Notes: generated by a model from the letters alone, not told the origin. A stretch of DNA of 39,092 nucleotides from Jiangella anatolica (GCF_003236295.1 NZ_POTW01000062.1:1-39092); one strand, 5' to 3'. Positions 8,536 to 17,764 are shown, counted from the stretch's first letter. Translations and numbers: made by a program.

Positions 8536-9897
8536 ATGACCACGACCCACGACGAGTTGCAGCGGTCCGCGGCGGACCACCTGCTGCTGCACTTCTCCAA
8601 GCAGCGGCTCGACGACCTGCTGGTGCTCGAGCGCGGTGAGGGACCGTACGTTTTCGACACCCGCGGCCGTCGCTACGTCGACGCCCTGTCCAGCCTGTTC
8701 TGCGCCCAGCTCGGCTACTCCTACGGCGCCGAGTTCGCCGCGGCGGTCACCGAGCAGCTCACCCGGCTGCCGTTCAACACGAACTGGGCGACGGCGCACC
8801 CGCCGGCCATCGAGCTGGCGCAGCGGCTGACCGCGCTCGCGCCGGCCGGGCTGACCCGCGCGTACTTCACCAACGGCGGCTCCGAGGCGGTCGAGGCGGC
8901 GTGGAAGCTGGTCCGCGAGCACTACGTCGCGATCGGCCAGCCGCGGCGGACGAAGGCGATCGCCCGCGACGTCGCCTACCACGGGGTGACGCTCGGCGCG
9001 CTGGCCCTCACCGGCGTCCCGCGGTTCAAGGACGCCTTCGGCCCGCCGCCCATCGACGTCACGCACGTGTCGAACACCAACGCGTTCCGTGCGCCCGACG
9101 GCGCCGACCCGGCCGCGTTCCGCGACCGGCTGCTGGCGGAGGTCGAGGCGGCGATCGTCGCGGCCGGGCCGGACGAGGTCGCGCTGATCGTCGCCGAGCC
9201 GGTGCAGAACGCCGGCGGCTGCCTGACGCCACCGCCCGGCTACTGGCGCGGGCTGCGCGAGCTCGCCGACCGGTACGGGATCCTGCTCATGGCCGACGAG
9301 GTCATCACCGGCTGCGGCCGGCTGGGCGAGTGGTTCGGCGTCGCCCGCGAGGACGTCACCCCCGACCTCGTCACGGTGGCCAAGGGCATCACGTCCGCCT
9401 ACGCCCCGATGGGTGCGGTGCTCGCCACCGACCGGGTCGTGGAGCCGCTCGACGCGCGGGTGCTGCGGCACGGCATCACCTTCGGCGGCCACCCGGCCAG
9501 CGCGGCCGTCGCCCTGCGCAACCTCGACATCTTCGCCCGCGACGGCGTCCTGGAGAACGTCCGCGCACTGGAGCCGTACCTGCGCGACCGGCTCGGCGAC
9601 CTGCTCGCGCTGCCGATCGTCGGCGACGTCCGCGGCGCCGGCTTCTTCTGGGCGATCGAGCTGGTGAAGGACGACGCCAACGGCCGGTTCGACCAGGCCG
9701 AGCGGGACGCGCTGCTGCGCGGCTACCTGCCCGGCCGGCTGCGGGAGGCGGGGCTGATCGCGCGCGCCGACGACCGCGGCGACGCCGTCCTGCAGATCGC
9801 GCCACCGCTGATCAGCGACAACGCGGTGCTCGACGAGATCGTCGGCGGCCTGAGCGACGTGCTCACCGACGCGGGGAAGCGGTTCGCGGCCGCTTGA
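8536..9897 (+). CDS. Class III (omega-type) PLP-dependent aminotransferase
   Basis: This 453-residue protein has the complete fold-type I class III pattern. GGSEAVEAAWKL at 114-125 binds the PLP phosphate, ADEVITGCGRLG at 253-264 holds Asp254 that pairs with the pyridine nitrogen, and TVAKGITSAYAPMGA holds the Schiff-base lysine Lys283. A late RGAGFFWAIELV segment is also typical. It transfers an amino group from an omega-amine or amino acid to a keto acid; putrescine, beta-alanine or ornithine-like donors are all possible. Its 3' end overlaps the convergent nitroreductase-like gene by 35 nt. Proximity to putA suggests amino-acid catabolism, but the exact substrate is open. Confidence 0.85.
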   Translation: MTTTHDELQRSAADHLLLHFSKQRLDDLLVLERGEGPYVFDTRGRRYVDALSSLFCAQLGYSYGAEFAAAVTEQLTRLPFNTNWATAHPPAIELAQRLTALAPAGLTRAYFTNGGSEAVEAAWKLVREHYVAIGQPRRTKAIARDVAYHGVTLGALALTGVPRFKDAFGPPPIDVTHVSNTNAFRAPDGADPAAFRDRLLAEVEAAIVAAGPDEVALIVAEPVQNAGGCLTPPPGYWRGLRELADRYGILLMADEVITGCGRLGEWFGVAREDVTPDLVTVAKGITSAYAPMGAVLATDRVVEPLDARVLRHGITFGGHPASAAVALRNLDIFARDGVLENVRALEPYLRDRLGDLLALPIVGDVRGAGFFWAIELVKDDANGRFDQAERDALLRGYLPGRLREAGLIARADDRGDAVLQIAPPLISDNAVLDEIVGGLSDVLTDAGKRFAAA

Positions 9898-11428
9898 CCC
9901 CGAAGACGGTGACGAAGAGGTAGCTCTTGCCGGCCGCGTGCGGGGCGAAGAACTCGACGACCTCCTCGTCGGCCGAGGTGGAGCCGACGGCGCCGAGGCC
10001 GAGCGCGTGCGTGCCCAGGTGCAGCTTCCCGGCCTGCAACGCGCTGGTCAGCTGGGCGGCGCGGTAGCCGCGGTTGCCGTACGTCGCCAGCAGCGGCCCG
10101 AGGTCGGCCAGCCAGTACGCGTTGACGTGCGCGTCGGCGCAGTACTGCTGGTCGACGGCGATCCGCGCGGCGTCGGCGCGGAAGTCGCCGGCGCGCAGCA
10201 GCTCGACCGCGCCACGGTCCGGATGATGCAGGTAGACGCCGGGCGTCAGGCCCTCGACGGCGTTGACGATGAGGTAGCAGTCCAGCGGCGGGCGGACGTC
10301 GGCGGCGTAGGCCCGCGACGAACGGTCCAGCAGCGTGGAGAAGTCGCGGAAGCCCAGTTCGGCGTCGAGGTCGTAGTTGCGGGTGGAGCGGCGGCGCAGG
10401 ATCACATCCTCGACCGGCTCCGCCGGCAGCGCGCCGTCGGGCAGCGGGTCCAACGGGGTGAGCGGCCCGGCCGGCTCCGGGCGCTCCGCGTCGACGGCGC
10501 GGGACCGCCAGGCGGCCACGTCAGCCCCGGTGCCCAGCGACGACGCCAGGTGCATCGCCGGGATCGCGGGGAACTCCACCTCGCGCGGCGACACGGGCCG
10601 CACCGGCAGGTCCACCGGCGCCAGCTCCGTCACGTCCGGCGCCGGCCGGCCGTCGTGGCCGAGCGCGCACAGCGCCGCGGCCGCCTCGCGGACGCCGTCG
10701 ACCCCGAGGACGGCGTTCACCTCGTCGTCGGCGAAGCCCAGCAGCAGCTCCGCCGGGATCCCGGCCGACGCTGCCACGGCGAGCGCCTGCGACAGCGACG
10801 TGCCCGCGTCCCAGAACGCGTGCCGGTAGGCACGAGCCTTGTACCGCCAGGCGTTGCGCCAGAACGTGCTGGTCACCGCCATGACGACCGGAGCGTCGAC
10901 ACCCAGCGCGGCCCGGACGTCGCCGGAGCGGACCCGGCGCAGGCTGTGGTCGTGCGCGGCGTAGTGGTAGAGGCCGGCGGGCAGGTCGGGGAGGTCGGCG
11001 CAGGCGAAGTACAGCTCCAGGTGGTAGCGGGCGCCGGTGCCGCCGGCCGTCCGGTACGTGATCGTCGTGCCGCGGACGGTGACGGTGCGGTCCAGCAGTC
11101 CGTTGCTGAGCCGGGCGATCCGCGCCAGTAGCGCGAGGTCCGGCACCGCCGCGTCGCCGACCCCGGACGGCACTCCCTCCCACCGGCCTGGGGCCGCGAT
11201 CGCGGCCAGCGCCGGGACCGTCGATGGCGGGAACTCGCGCGGGATCGCGATCGGCGCCAGCGTCTCGTACACCTTGAACGGGTACGGCTCGAGGGAGCGG
11301 TCCTCCTCCCAGATCGCGTTCTCCAGGTCCGGCGGCGTGCCCATGGCGATGCCGCCGTCGCGGCGCCAGTACCGGGTCGCGGCGTGGAACTCCAGGGCGG
11401 CCCGGACGTCGGAGTTGCGCGCGGTCAT
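9863..11428 (-). CDS. Tandem nitroreductase-family oxidoreductase, SagB/ThcOx-like
   Basis: The 521-residue protein holds two nitroreductase-like FMN domains. The first half includes ARYHLELYFACADL, PAGLYHYAAHDHSL and an AFWDAGTSLSQALAVAAS helix. The second begins RRRSTRNYDLDAELGF (about 320) and ends with ALQAGKLHLGTHALGLGAV before YLFVTVFGV. Both halves contain the ligand-binding RRSTRxY or LYHY elements seen in SagB-type azoline oxidases. No peptide precursor or cyclodehydratase gene is nearby, so a RiPP role is not supported. Its ATG at 11428 overlaps the putA stop by 4 nt (ATGA), so it is translated together with putA. The substrate is unknown. Confidence 0.8.
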   Translation of the reverse strand: MTARNSDVRAALEFHAATRYWRRDGGIAMGTPPDLENAIWEEDRSLEPYPFKVYETLAPIAIPREFPPSTVPALAAIAAPGRWEGVPSGVGDAAVPDLALLARIARLSNGLLDRTVTVRGTTITYRTAGGTGARYHLELYFACADLPDLPAGLYHYAAHDHSLRRVRSGDVRAALGVDAPVVMAVTSTFWRNAWRYKARAYRHAFWDAGTSLSQALAVAASAGIPAELLLGFADDEVNAVLGVDGVREAAAALCALGHDGRPAPDVTELAPVDLPVRPVSPREVEFPAIPAMHLASSLGTGADVAAWRSRAVDAERPEPAGPLTPLDPLPDGALPAEPVEDVILRRRSTRNYDLDAELGFRDFSTLLDRSSRAYAADVRPPLDCYLIVNAVEGLTPGVYLHHPDRGAVELLRAGDFRADAARIAVDQQYCADAHVNAYWLADLGPLLATYGNRGYRAAQLTSALQAGKLHLGTHALGLGAVGSTSADEEVVEFFAPHAAGKSYLFVTVFGVKRPRTASPRR

Positions 11429-14400
11429 CGGGCGAGCGTAGCCCCCGCCGCCAGCGGGTCGGGCGAGCCGAAGCGGTGCGCGGTGATGCTGACCGCCTGC
11501 TCGTGCAGGAACGGCAGCAGCTCCACCCGGCCGGCCTCGGTCACCGGCTGGGCGTAGACGGCGAGGTCGGGACGGCCGCCGGCCGCCTCGTACAGCGCCG
11601 CCGGGTCGCCGCCGAGCAGCCGGACCCGGCCGGTCAGCGTCGCCGCCCGGCGTCGCCACGCCGCGTCCGCCTCGACGGCGACCGTGACGCCCAGCGCCGT
11701 CAGCGCCGACGTCACCGCGGCGGGCAGCTCGCCGGCGGCGGACACCGTCACCGGCGCGCCCGCGAGCACGCCGGCCGCGACCACCCGCACCAGGTCGGCG
11801 ACCGGAGCGGCGGACTCGTGCCGGACCGTCACCGGGTGCGGCCGGTAGCGGAACACGTTCCGCTCCGCGCTCAACCCGGACACGTCGCGGGCCGTCCCGA
11901 ACTCCGTCCGCCAGGCCGCGGCGTCGCTGTGCAGCGCCCGCTCCAGGCCGTCGACACCGGCCAGCCCTGCGATGCGTGCGGCCGCCAGCAGCGCGGCGGG
12001 CCCGGCGGCGAGCGTCGTCCCGGCGGCGGAGGCCGACGCCGGCGCCCAGTCCGTCAGCCCGACGAGGTAGTTCGGGCCGCCTGCCTTGGTTCCGGCGCCG
12101 ACGGCGGAGCGCTTCCAGCCGCCGAACGGCTGACGCCGGACGATCGCGCCGGTGGTGCCGCGGTTGACGTAGAGGTTGCCGGCCTCGACCCGGTCCAGCC
12201 AGGTCGCCAGATCGCCGGCGTCGCGGGTGTGCAGGCCGGCGGTGAGGCCGTACGCGACCCGGTTCTGCTGCGCGATCGCCTCCTCCAGCGTCGCCGCCGT
12301 CATGATGCCGAGCACCGGGCCGAAGTACTCGGTCAGGTGGTACTCCGAGCCGTCGGCGACGCCGACCTTGACCCCCGGCGTCCACAGCCGGCCCTCGTCG
12401 TCGAGCTGCCGGGGCCGGATCACCCACGACTCGCCCGGGCCGAGCGTCGTCAGCGCCCGCAGCAGCTTCCCGTCCGCCGGGCCGATCAGCGGCCCCATCT
12501 GGCTCGTCGGATCCGAGGGCAGCCCGACCTTCAGCGACGTGACCGCGTCGACCAGCTGGTCGCGGAACCGGCGCGACCGCGCCACCGACCCGACCAGGAT
12601 CACCAGCGACGCCGCCGAGCACTTCTGCCCCGCGTGCCCGAACGCGGAGTACACGACGTCGCGGACGGCGAGGTCGATGTCGGCGCTGGGGGTGACGACG
12701 ATCGCGTTCTTGCCGCTGGTCTCGGCCAGCAGCGGCAGGTCGGTGCGGAACGAGCGGAACAGCTCGGCGGTCTCGTACGCGCCGGTCAGGATGAGCCGGC
12801 CGACGCGCGGGTCGGACACCAGCGCCCGGCCCAGTGCGGACTCGCCGACGCGCACCAGCCGCAGCACGTCGCGCGGCACCCCGGCCGCCCACAGCGCCTC
12901 GGCCAGCACCGCGCCGCAGCGCACCGCCTGCGACGCCGGCTTCAGCACGACGGCGGAACCGGCCGCCAGCCCCGCGAGCGTCGACCCGGCGGGGATCGCG
13001 ACCGGGAAGTTCCACGGCGGCGTGACGACCGTCAGCGGCACCGGCCGGCGGACCGCGCCGTCGACCTCGTCCAGCTCCTCGGCCAGGCTCGCGTAGTAGT
13101 TCGCGAAGTCGATCGCCTCGGAGACCTCGGGGTCGCCCTGGTCCAGCGTCTTGCCCGCCTCGGACGCCATCACCTCCAGCAGCTCGGCGCGGCGCCGCTC
13201 CAGCTCGACGGCGGCCCGGCGCAGCACCGCGCCCCGCTCCGCGCCGGTGAGCGAGCCCCAACCCCGTCCGGCCGCCTCGGCCGACCCGAGCACGGCGTCC
13301 AGCGCGTCCGCCGTCCGCACGACCGCCGCCTCGGCGGTGGCCACGCCGGCCGTGCTGTCCTGCACCCGGGCGAGGATGTCGCGGCTCCACGCCACGTTGC
13401 CCGGCAGCGCGGGGTCGGTGTCGGGGACGTTCGCGAACTCGGTCTGCACGGCGTCGCCGATCGGCAGCCGGCGGTCCTGGACGCGGTGCGGCCGCGGCAC
13501 CGAGCGGTCCAGCGCCCGCAGCGAGGCGAGGAACCGGTCCCGCTCGCGGGCGAAGAGCTCCTCGTGGTCGTGCAGCCCGGCCAGCGCGGACAGGAAGTTC
13601 TCCGAGCTCGCGCCCTCCTCCAGCCGGCGGACCAGGTAGGCGATCGCGACGTCGAACTCGCGCGGGTGCACGACCGGCGTGTAGAGGCGGACCTTGCCGA
13701 CCTCGCGGCGGACGACCTCGGCCTGACCTTGCGCCATGCCGAGCAGCATCTCGACCTCGACGCCGTCGCGGACCCCGCGCCGGCCGGCCAGCAGCCAGGC
13801 GAACGCGAGGTCGAACAGGTTGTGCCCGGCCACGCCGATGTGCACGTTGCCGATGTGCTCGGGCCGCAGTGCGTAGTCGAGCAGCCGCTTGTAGTTCGTG
13901 TCGGTCTCCTGCTTGCTGTGCCAGGTGGCCAGCGGCCAGCCGCGCAGCGACGCCTCGACCCGCTCCATCGGCAGGTTCGCGCCCTTGACGACGCGCACCT
14001 TGATCGGCGCGCCGCCGCGGGCCCGGCGCGCGGCCGCCCACTCCTGCAGCCGGATCATCGTCGCCAGCGTGTCCGGCAGGTAGGCCTGCAGGACGATGCC
14101 GGCCTCCAGGCCCTCGAACTCGGGCCGGTCCAGCAGCGTCGTGAAGACGGCCGTCGTCAGCTCGAGGTCGCGGTACTCCTCCATGTCGAGGTTGACGAAC
14201 GTCGAAGCGGCGGCGGCCCGCCGGTACAGCGGGGTGAGCGCCTCGACGACGTGCGCGACGGTGTCGTCGAACGCCCACGCCGAGTGCGGCGCCACCGTGG
14301 AGGACACCTTCACCGACACGTAGTCGACGTCGGGCCGGTCCAGCAGGCGCAGCGTGCCGTCGAGCCGGCGGTTCGCCTCGCGCTCGCCGAGCACCGCCTC

Positions 14401-14895
14401 GCCGAGCAGGTTGACGTTGAGCCGGGCGCCGCCACGCCGGATTCTGGTGATCGCCCGGCCCAGCTTGGCCGGCCGCGCGTCGACGACGAGGTGGCCGACC
14501 ATCTCGCGCAGCGCCCGCCGCGCGACCGGCACGACCAGGCCGGGCGCGACCCGTCCGGCCAGCCCGCCGGCCTTGACCGCCAGCCGGAGGTGAGCGGGCA
14601 GGAACGCGGGGACGTCCGCGGCCAGGTCGCGCAGGGCCCGGGCCGCCACCGCGGGGTCCTCGGGCCGGATCACGCCGTCGACGAAGCCGACCGCGAACGG
14701 CAGCCCCTTGGGATCGGCGAGGACCTGGGACAGCCGTTGCGCGGCGGCGCTCGCGGGGTGCCGGGCGGACTCGTCCAGCCAGCGGCGGACGGTCGCGACG
14801 ACCTCGTCGGAGAGCGCCAGCAGCTCGTCGACACCGCCGGTGCGCGGGTCCGTCTCGTTCCAGGTCACGGCCATATCCACAGTCTGGTCACCCAT
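11425..14895 (-). CDS. putA: Bifunctional proline dehydrogenase / delta-1-pyrroline-5-carboxylate dehydrogenase
   Basis: The protein has about 1156 residues from ATG 14895. The N-terminal FAD-binding proline dehydrogenase barrel (~90-450) shows VLQAYLPDT, KVRVVKGANLPMER and KQETDTNYKRLLDYALR. The aldehyde dehydrogenase domain (~490-970) shows TPPWNFPVAIP for NAD binding, LLAETSGKNA with the general-base Glu (~726), GHAGQKCSAAS with the nucleophile Cys (~760), and NRGTTGAIVRRQPFGGWKRS. The last ~190 residues are an Ala-rich extension. It oxidises proline to glutamate, with pyrroline-carboxylate channelled between sites. No DNA-binding ribbon-helix-helix domain is seen at the N-terminus, so it should not self-regulate. 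Other possible starts are GTG 14937 and ATG 14874; none has a strong ribosome site. Confidence 0.93.
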   Translation of the reverse strand: MGDQTVDMAVTWNETDPRTGGVDELLALSDEVVATVRRWLDESARHPASAAAQRLSQVLADPKGLPFAVGFVDGVIRPEDPAVAARALRDLAADVPAFLPAHLRLAVKAGGLAGRVAPGLVVPVARRALREMVGHLVVDARPAKLGRAITRIRRGGARLNVNLLGEAVLGEREANRRLDGTLRLLDRPDVDYVSVKVSSTVAPHSAWAFDDTVAHVVEALTPLYRRAAAASTFVNLDMEEYRDLELTTAVFTTLLDRPEFEGLEAGIVLQAYLPDTLATMIRLQEWAAARRARGGAPIKVRVVKGANLPMERVEASLRGWPLATWHSKQETDTNYKRLLDYALRPEHIGNVHIGVAGHNLFDLAFAWLLAGRRGVRDGVEVEMLLGMAQGQAEVVRREVGKVRLYTPVVHPREFDVAIAYLVRRLEEGASSENFLSALAGLHDHEELFARERDRFLASLRALDRSVPRPHRVQDRRLPIGDAVQTEFANVPDTDPALPGNVAWSRDILARVQDSTAGVATAEAAVVRTADALDAVLGSAEAAGRGWGSLTGAERGAVLRRAAVELERRRAELLEVMASEAGKTLDQGDPEVSEAIDFANYYASLAEELDEVDGAVRRPVPLTVVTPPWNFPVAIPAGSTLAGLAAGSAVVLKPASQAVRCGAVLAEALWAAGVPRDVLRLVRVGESALGRALVSDPRVGRLILTGAYETAELFRSFRTDLPLLAETSGKNAIVVTPSADIDLAVRDVVYSAFGHAGQKCSAASLVILVGSVARSRRFRDQLVDAVTSLKVGLPSDPTSQMGPLIGPADGKLLRALTTLGPGESWVIRPRQLDDEGRLWTPGVKVGVADGSEYHLTEYFGPVLGIMTAATLEEAIAQQNRVAYGLTAGLHTRDAGDLATWLDRVEAGNLYVNRGTTGAIVRRQPFGGWKRSAVGAGTKAGGPNYLVGLTDWAPASASAAGTTLAAGPAALLAAARIAGLAGVDGLERALHSDAAAWRTEFGTARDVSGLSAERNVFRYRPHPVTVRHESAAPVADLVRVVAAGVLAGAPVTVSAAGELPAAVTSALTALGVTVAVEADAAWRRRAATLTGRVRLLGGDPAALYEAAGGRPDLAVYAQPVTEAGRVELLPFLHEQAVSITAHRFGSPDPLAAGATLAR

Positions 14896-14966
14896 TGGCG
14901 TAAGGTAAAGCGATGTTTTCTGACTGATACTCCTCACATCTGCTTACCGTTTGGCGGGAGGCCCTC
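14896..14966. promoter_or_regulatory. putA-lysR divergent control region with imperfect inverted repeat
   Basis: GGTAAAGCGATG (14904-14915) faces CATCTGCTTACC (14937-14948), whose complement reads GGTAAGCAGATG. The two arms share GGTAA and GATG but differ in the middle. The spacing and position between a LysR gene and its divergent neighbour fit a LysR-type operator. The stretch between is A/T-rich for this genome (TGTTTTCTGACTGATACTCC), as a promoter would be. The lysR ribosome site GGGAGG lies at 14955-14960. Confidence 0.45.
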
Positions 14967-15875
14967 ATGCTCGACGTCCGTCGGCTGCGGCTGCTCCGCG
15001 AGCTCGCCGTCCGGGGCACGATCGCCGACGTCGCCGCGGCCCTGCACCAGAGCCCGTCGTCGGTGTCTCAGCAGCTCACACTGCTGGAGCGGGAGGCAGG
15101 GGTCCCGTTACTGCGCAAGGTCGGCCGGCGGCTGCAGCTGACCCCGCAGGCGGAGATCCTGGTCGAGCACACGGCCGCGGTGCTGCAGCGGCTGGAGGAG
15201 GCGGAGTCGGACCTGCGCGCGTCGCTGCAGGAGGCGACCGGGACCGTCCGCATCGCCGTCTTCCAGTCCGCCGCGCTCGCGCTGATGCCGGACCTGCTGC
15301 ACACGCTGGCGCAGCGGCACCCGCGGCTGCGCGTCACGATGACCCAGCGCGAGCCCGAGACCGCGCTGATGGAGACGTTCGCCCGCGACTTCGACCTCGT
15401 CGTCGCCGAGCAGTACCCGAACCACGCCGCGCCCTGGCACCCGGAGCTGGACCGGGTCGGGCTCACCCGCGACGCGCTCCGGCTGGCCGTCCCGCCCGGT
15501 CCGGAGTGGGCGCACATCACCGCGCTCGGCGACACCGCCGGGCTGCCATGGGTGGCCGAACCGCACGGCGCGGCGTCGCGGCACTTCGCAGAGCAGGCCT
15601 GCCGGCAGGCCGGCTTCGAGCCGGATGTCCGGTTCGAGACCGCCGACCTCACCGCGCAGATCGAGCTGATCGAGACCGGCAACGCCGTCGCGCTGATCCC
15701 GGACCTCATGTGGGCGCGGCGGTCGCCTCAGGTGCGGCTCGTCGACCTCGACGGCGTGCCGCACCGCACCGTGTTCACCGCCGCCCGCCGGTCGATGGCG
15801 CAGCGCCCGTCGATCCTGGCCTGCCGCGAGGCGCTCGCCGCCGCCGTCGCGAAGGGCGGCCGCGGGGGAGGGTAA
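14967..15875 (+). CDS. LysR-family transcriptional regulator
   Basis: The protein has 302 residues, the standard LysR size. The N-terminal winged helix-turn-helix is clear: LRLLRELAVRGTIADVAAAL then HQSPSSVSQQLTLLEREAGV (residues ~7-47), followed by PLLRKVGRRLQLTPQAEIL and a linker helix. The effector domain starts near GTVRIAVFQSAALALMPDLL (about 92). The ATG at 14967 is preceded by GGGAGG. The gene is divergent from putA with a 71-bp shared control region, so regulation of proline catabolism is the simplest hypothesis; the effector is unknown. Confidence 0.87.
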   Translation: MLDVRRLRLLRELAVRGTIADVAAALHQSPSSVSQQLTLLEREAGVPLLRKVGRRLQLTPQAEILVEHTAAVLQRLEEAESDLRASLQEATGTVRIAVFQSAALALMPDLLHTLAQRHPRLRVTMTQREPETALMETFARDFDLVVAEQYPNHAAPWHPELDRVGLTRDALRLAVPPGPEWAHITALGDTAGLPWVAEPHGAASRHFAEQACRQAGFEPDVRFETADLTAQIELIETGNAVALIPDLMWARRSPQVRLVDLDGVPHRTVFTAARRSMAQRPSILACREALAAAVAKGGRGGG

Positions 15876-15905
15876 TTCGGGGGTGCGCGCGGCTACCGTG
15901 AGGCC

Positions 15906-16538
15906 ATGCGCAGGTTGCGAGGGCGGCCCCGCTACGCCGACGTCCTGACGCCCGCCGAGTGGCGGGTGGTCGACGGTGTGCGGCACGGGATGACCAACCG
16001 GCAGATCGCCGACCGGCGCGGCACCAGTGTCGACGCGGTGAAGTTCCACGTCGCGAACGCGCTGGCCAAGCTCGGCCTGCCGGACCGCCGGGCGCTGCGG
16101 CACTGGGACGGCGTCCCGGCCGCCAGCGCGCTTGCCATCAGGGAGGACGTCATGACCACCACTACTGACCTGAAGCTCGGCCCCATCGGCCAGATCGCGC
16201 GGCCCACCTCGGACATCGGCGCGGCCGTCGCCTGGTACCGCGACGTGCTCGGGCTGCCGCACCTCTACACGTTCGGCGACCTCGCGTTCTTCGACTGCGG
16301 CGGCACCCGGCTGTTCCTCGTCGCCGGTGACGAGGGCGCCGGCGCCGCCGCGTCGGTCCTCTACTTCCGCGTCGACGACATCCACGCCGCGCACCGCGAG
16401 CTGACCGCCCGCGGGGTCGCGTTCACCGACGCGCCGCACCTGATCCACCGGCACGACTCGGGGATGGAGGAGTGGATGGCCTTCTTCGCCGACCTCGACG
16501 GCCAGCCGCTGGCTCTGATGGCGCAGGTCACGCCGTGA
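15906..16538 (+). CDS. LuxR-type HTH fused to a VOC (glyoxalase/bleomycin-resistance fold) domain
   Basis: The 210-residue frame encodes two domains. Residues ~13-68 are a LuxR/FixJ helix-turn-helix: LTPAEWRVVDGVRHGMTNRQ, then IADRRGTSVDAVKFHVANAL and AKLGLPDRRAL. Residues ~88-208 are a VOC fold: IGQIARPTSDIGAAVAWYRD, VLGLPHLYTFGDLAFFDCGG, then VLYFRVDDIHAAHRELTARG and EWMAFFADLDGQPLALM. An in-frame ATG at 16152 sits 5 nt after AGGGAGGA, a very good ribosome site, so a separate 128-residue VOC protein may be made as well. The gene lies 30 nt after the LysR gene. It could be a small-molecule-sensing regulator, or an HTH gene joined to a VOC gene by loss of a stop. Confidence 0.8.
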   Translation: MRRLRGRPRYADVLTPAEWRVVDGVRHGMTNRQIADRRGTSVDAVKFHVANALAKLGLPDRRALRHWDGVPAASALAIREDVMTTTTDLKLGPIGQIARPTSDIGAAVAWYRDVLGLPHLYTFGDLAFFDCGGTRLFLVAGDEGAGAAASVLYFRVDDIHAAHRELTARGVAFTDAPHLIHRHDSGMEEWMAFFADLDGQPLALMAQVTP

Positions 16539-17697
16539 CCCGCCGCTCGCGCCGGGCCGACGGCAGTGCGGGCAGCAGCAGGGCGGCGGCCAGCACGAAC
16601 ACCGCCGGGTAGCCCGCGCCGGCGGCGACGATCCCGGCGCCGGCCGCGCCCACGGCCATGCCGACGTCGTAGGCGGCGTTCCAGATGGCGCTGACGGCGC
16701 CGTAGCCGTCCGGCGAGACGCGCGTGTACATGAGCGCCAGCGTCGCGTTCTGCAGCACGCCGAACCCGGCGCCGAACACCGCGGCGCCGGCGACGACGGC
16801 CACCGGCGTGCCGGTCGCGCTGATCCCGAGCAGGCCGCCGCCGGCCAGCAGCAGCCCCGGCACCAACAGCCGGCCCTGGCCGTGCCGGTCGCCGAGCCGG
16901 CCCGCGATCCAGCGCGCCGCTGTCGACGCGGCCGGCTGCACCAGCAGCGCGGCCGCCGCGACCGAGGCCGACGCCGTGGCCAGCGGCAGGAACGTCACCA
17001 GCACGCCCACCGCGACCGTCGACGCCGCGAACACGGCCGCCGGACGCACCAGCCCGGCGTCGCGCAGCCCGGCCAGCACCCCGTGCGTGCGGCCGGCCGA
17101 CGCCGTCCGCCGGGGCAGGCCGGGCACCGCGACGAGGCTCAGCAGGGTGGCCACGGCGGTGATGGCGAACACCGGTCCCGGGCCCCACTGCGCGGCCGCC
17201 CAGACGCCGAACGGCAGCGCGGCCAGCGCGGGCAGCCCGCCGACCACGCCGACCAGCGCCAGACCCTCGCCGCGGCGGTGCTCGGGCAGCAACGCCGCCG
17301 TGAGCGCGCCGCCGGCGACGATCGTGACGCCGAAGCCGAGGCCGCGCACGAGGTTCACCGCGACCACGACCGCCAGTCCCGGCGCCGTCAGCAGCACCAG
17401 GATGGGCGCGCCGAGCAGCACGAGACCCGCCGTCAGCGCGGCCCGGTACCCGAAGCGGGCGACCAGTCGCGGGGTGGCGACCTCACCGGCGACGGACGCC
17501 GCCAGCAGCGCGCCGGTGGCCAGGCCCGCGGCGCCCGCGGATCCGGCCGCCTCGGCGACCATCGGGACGACCGACAGCGGCAGGTAGAAGCCGAGCGACG
17601 ACCCGACGATCGTGACGAACCGGAGCAGCAGCGCCCGGGTGACCAGGGGCGCGTGGACGACGGGAGCGGCGGCGACGGGGAGCGTGGCGGTGGTCAT
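16528..17697 (-). CDS. MFS transporter, drug-exporter-like
   Basis: The 389-residue protein is very Ala/Val/Leu-rich with about twelve membrane segments. Features include RLVARFGYRAALTAGLVLLG after helix 2, LLPEHRRGEGLALVGVVGGL after helix 4 (the family motif region), AARWIAGRLGDRHGQGRLL as the second motif A, and a short basic C-terminus (ARRERRVTA). It is slightly short for the family but appears complete. The substrate is unknown. Its last 11 nt overlap the convergent LuxR-VOC gene. It is probably monocistronic. Confidence 0.82.
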   Translation of the reverse strand: MTTATLPVAAAPVVHAPLVTRALLLRFVTIVGSSLGFYLPLSVVPMVAEAAGSAGAAGLATGALLAASVAGEVATPRLVARFGYRAALTAGLVLLGAPILVLLTAPGLAVVVAVNLVRGLGFGVTIVAGGALTAALLPEHRRGEGLALVGVVGGLPALAALPFGVWAAAQWGPGPVFAITAVATLLSLVAVPGLPRRTASAGRTHGVLAGLRDAGLVRPAAVFAASTVAVGVLVTFLPLATASASVAAAALLVQPAASTAARWIAGRLGDRHGQGRLLVPGLLLAGGGLLGISATGTPVAVVAGAAVFGAGFGVLQNATLALMYTRVSPDGYGAVSAIWNAAYDVGMAVGAAGAGIVAAGAGYPAVFVLAAALLLPALPSARRERRVTA

Positions 17698-17764
17698 GCC
17701 CCGACGCTAGAGGCGGATCGGTCCGCTCGTGAGAGCCAATCCGGCCGCCGAACACCGGACCGAT

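Noticed and set aside
8421-8660. N-terminal extension of JetA
   Set aside because: The extra 80 residues do not resemble DUF3375, and a strong ribosome site marks the start at 8420.
9863-14278. Single 1471-codon frame joining the nitroreductase-like gene with upstream sequence
   Set aside because: Only the part from 11428 encodes a real protein. The rest is a shifted frame of putA, so this is not a fusion.
11476-15141. 1221-codon open frame on the plus strand opposite putA
   Set aside because: It is antisense to a clear putA gene, highly Arg/Gln-rich, and has no recognisable domain.
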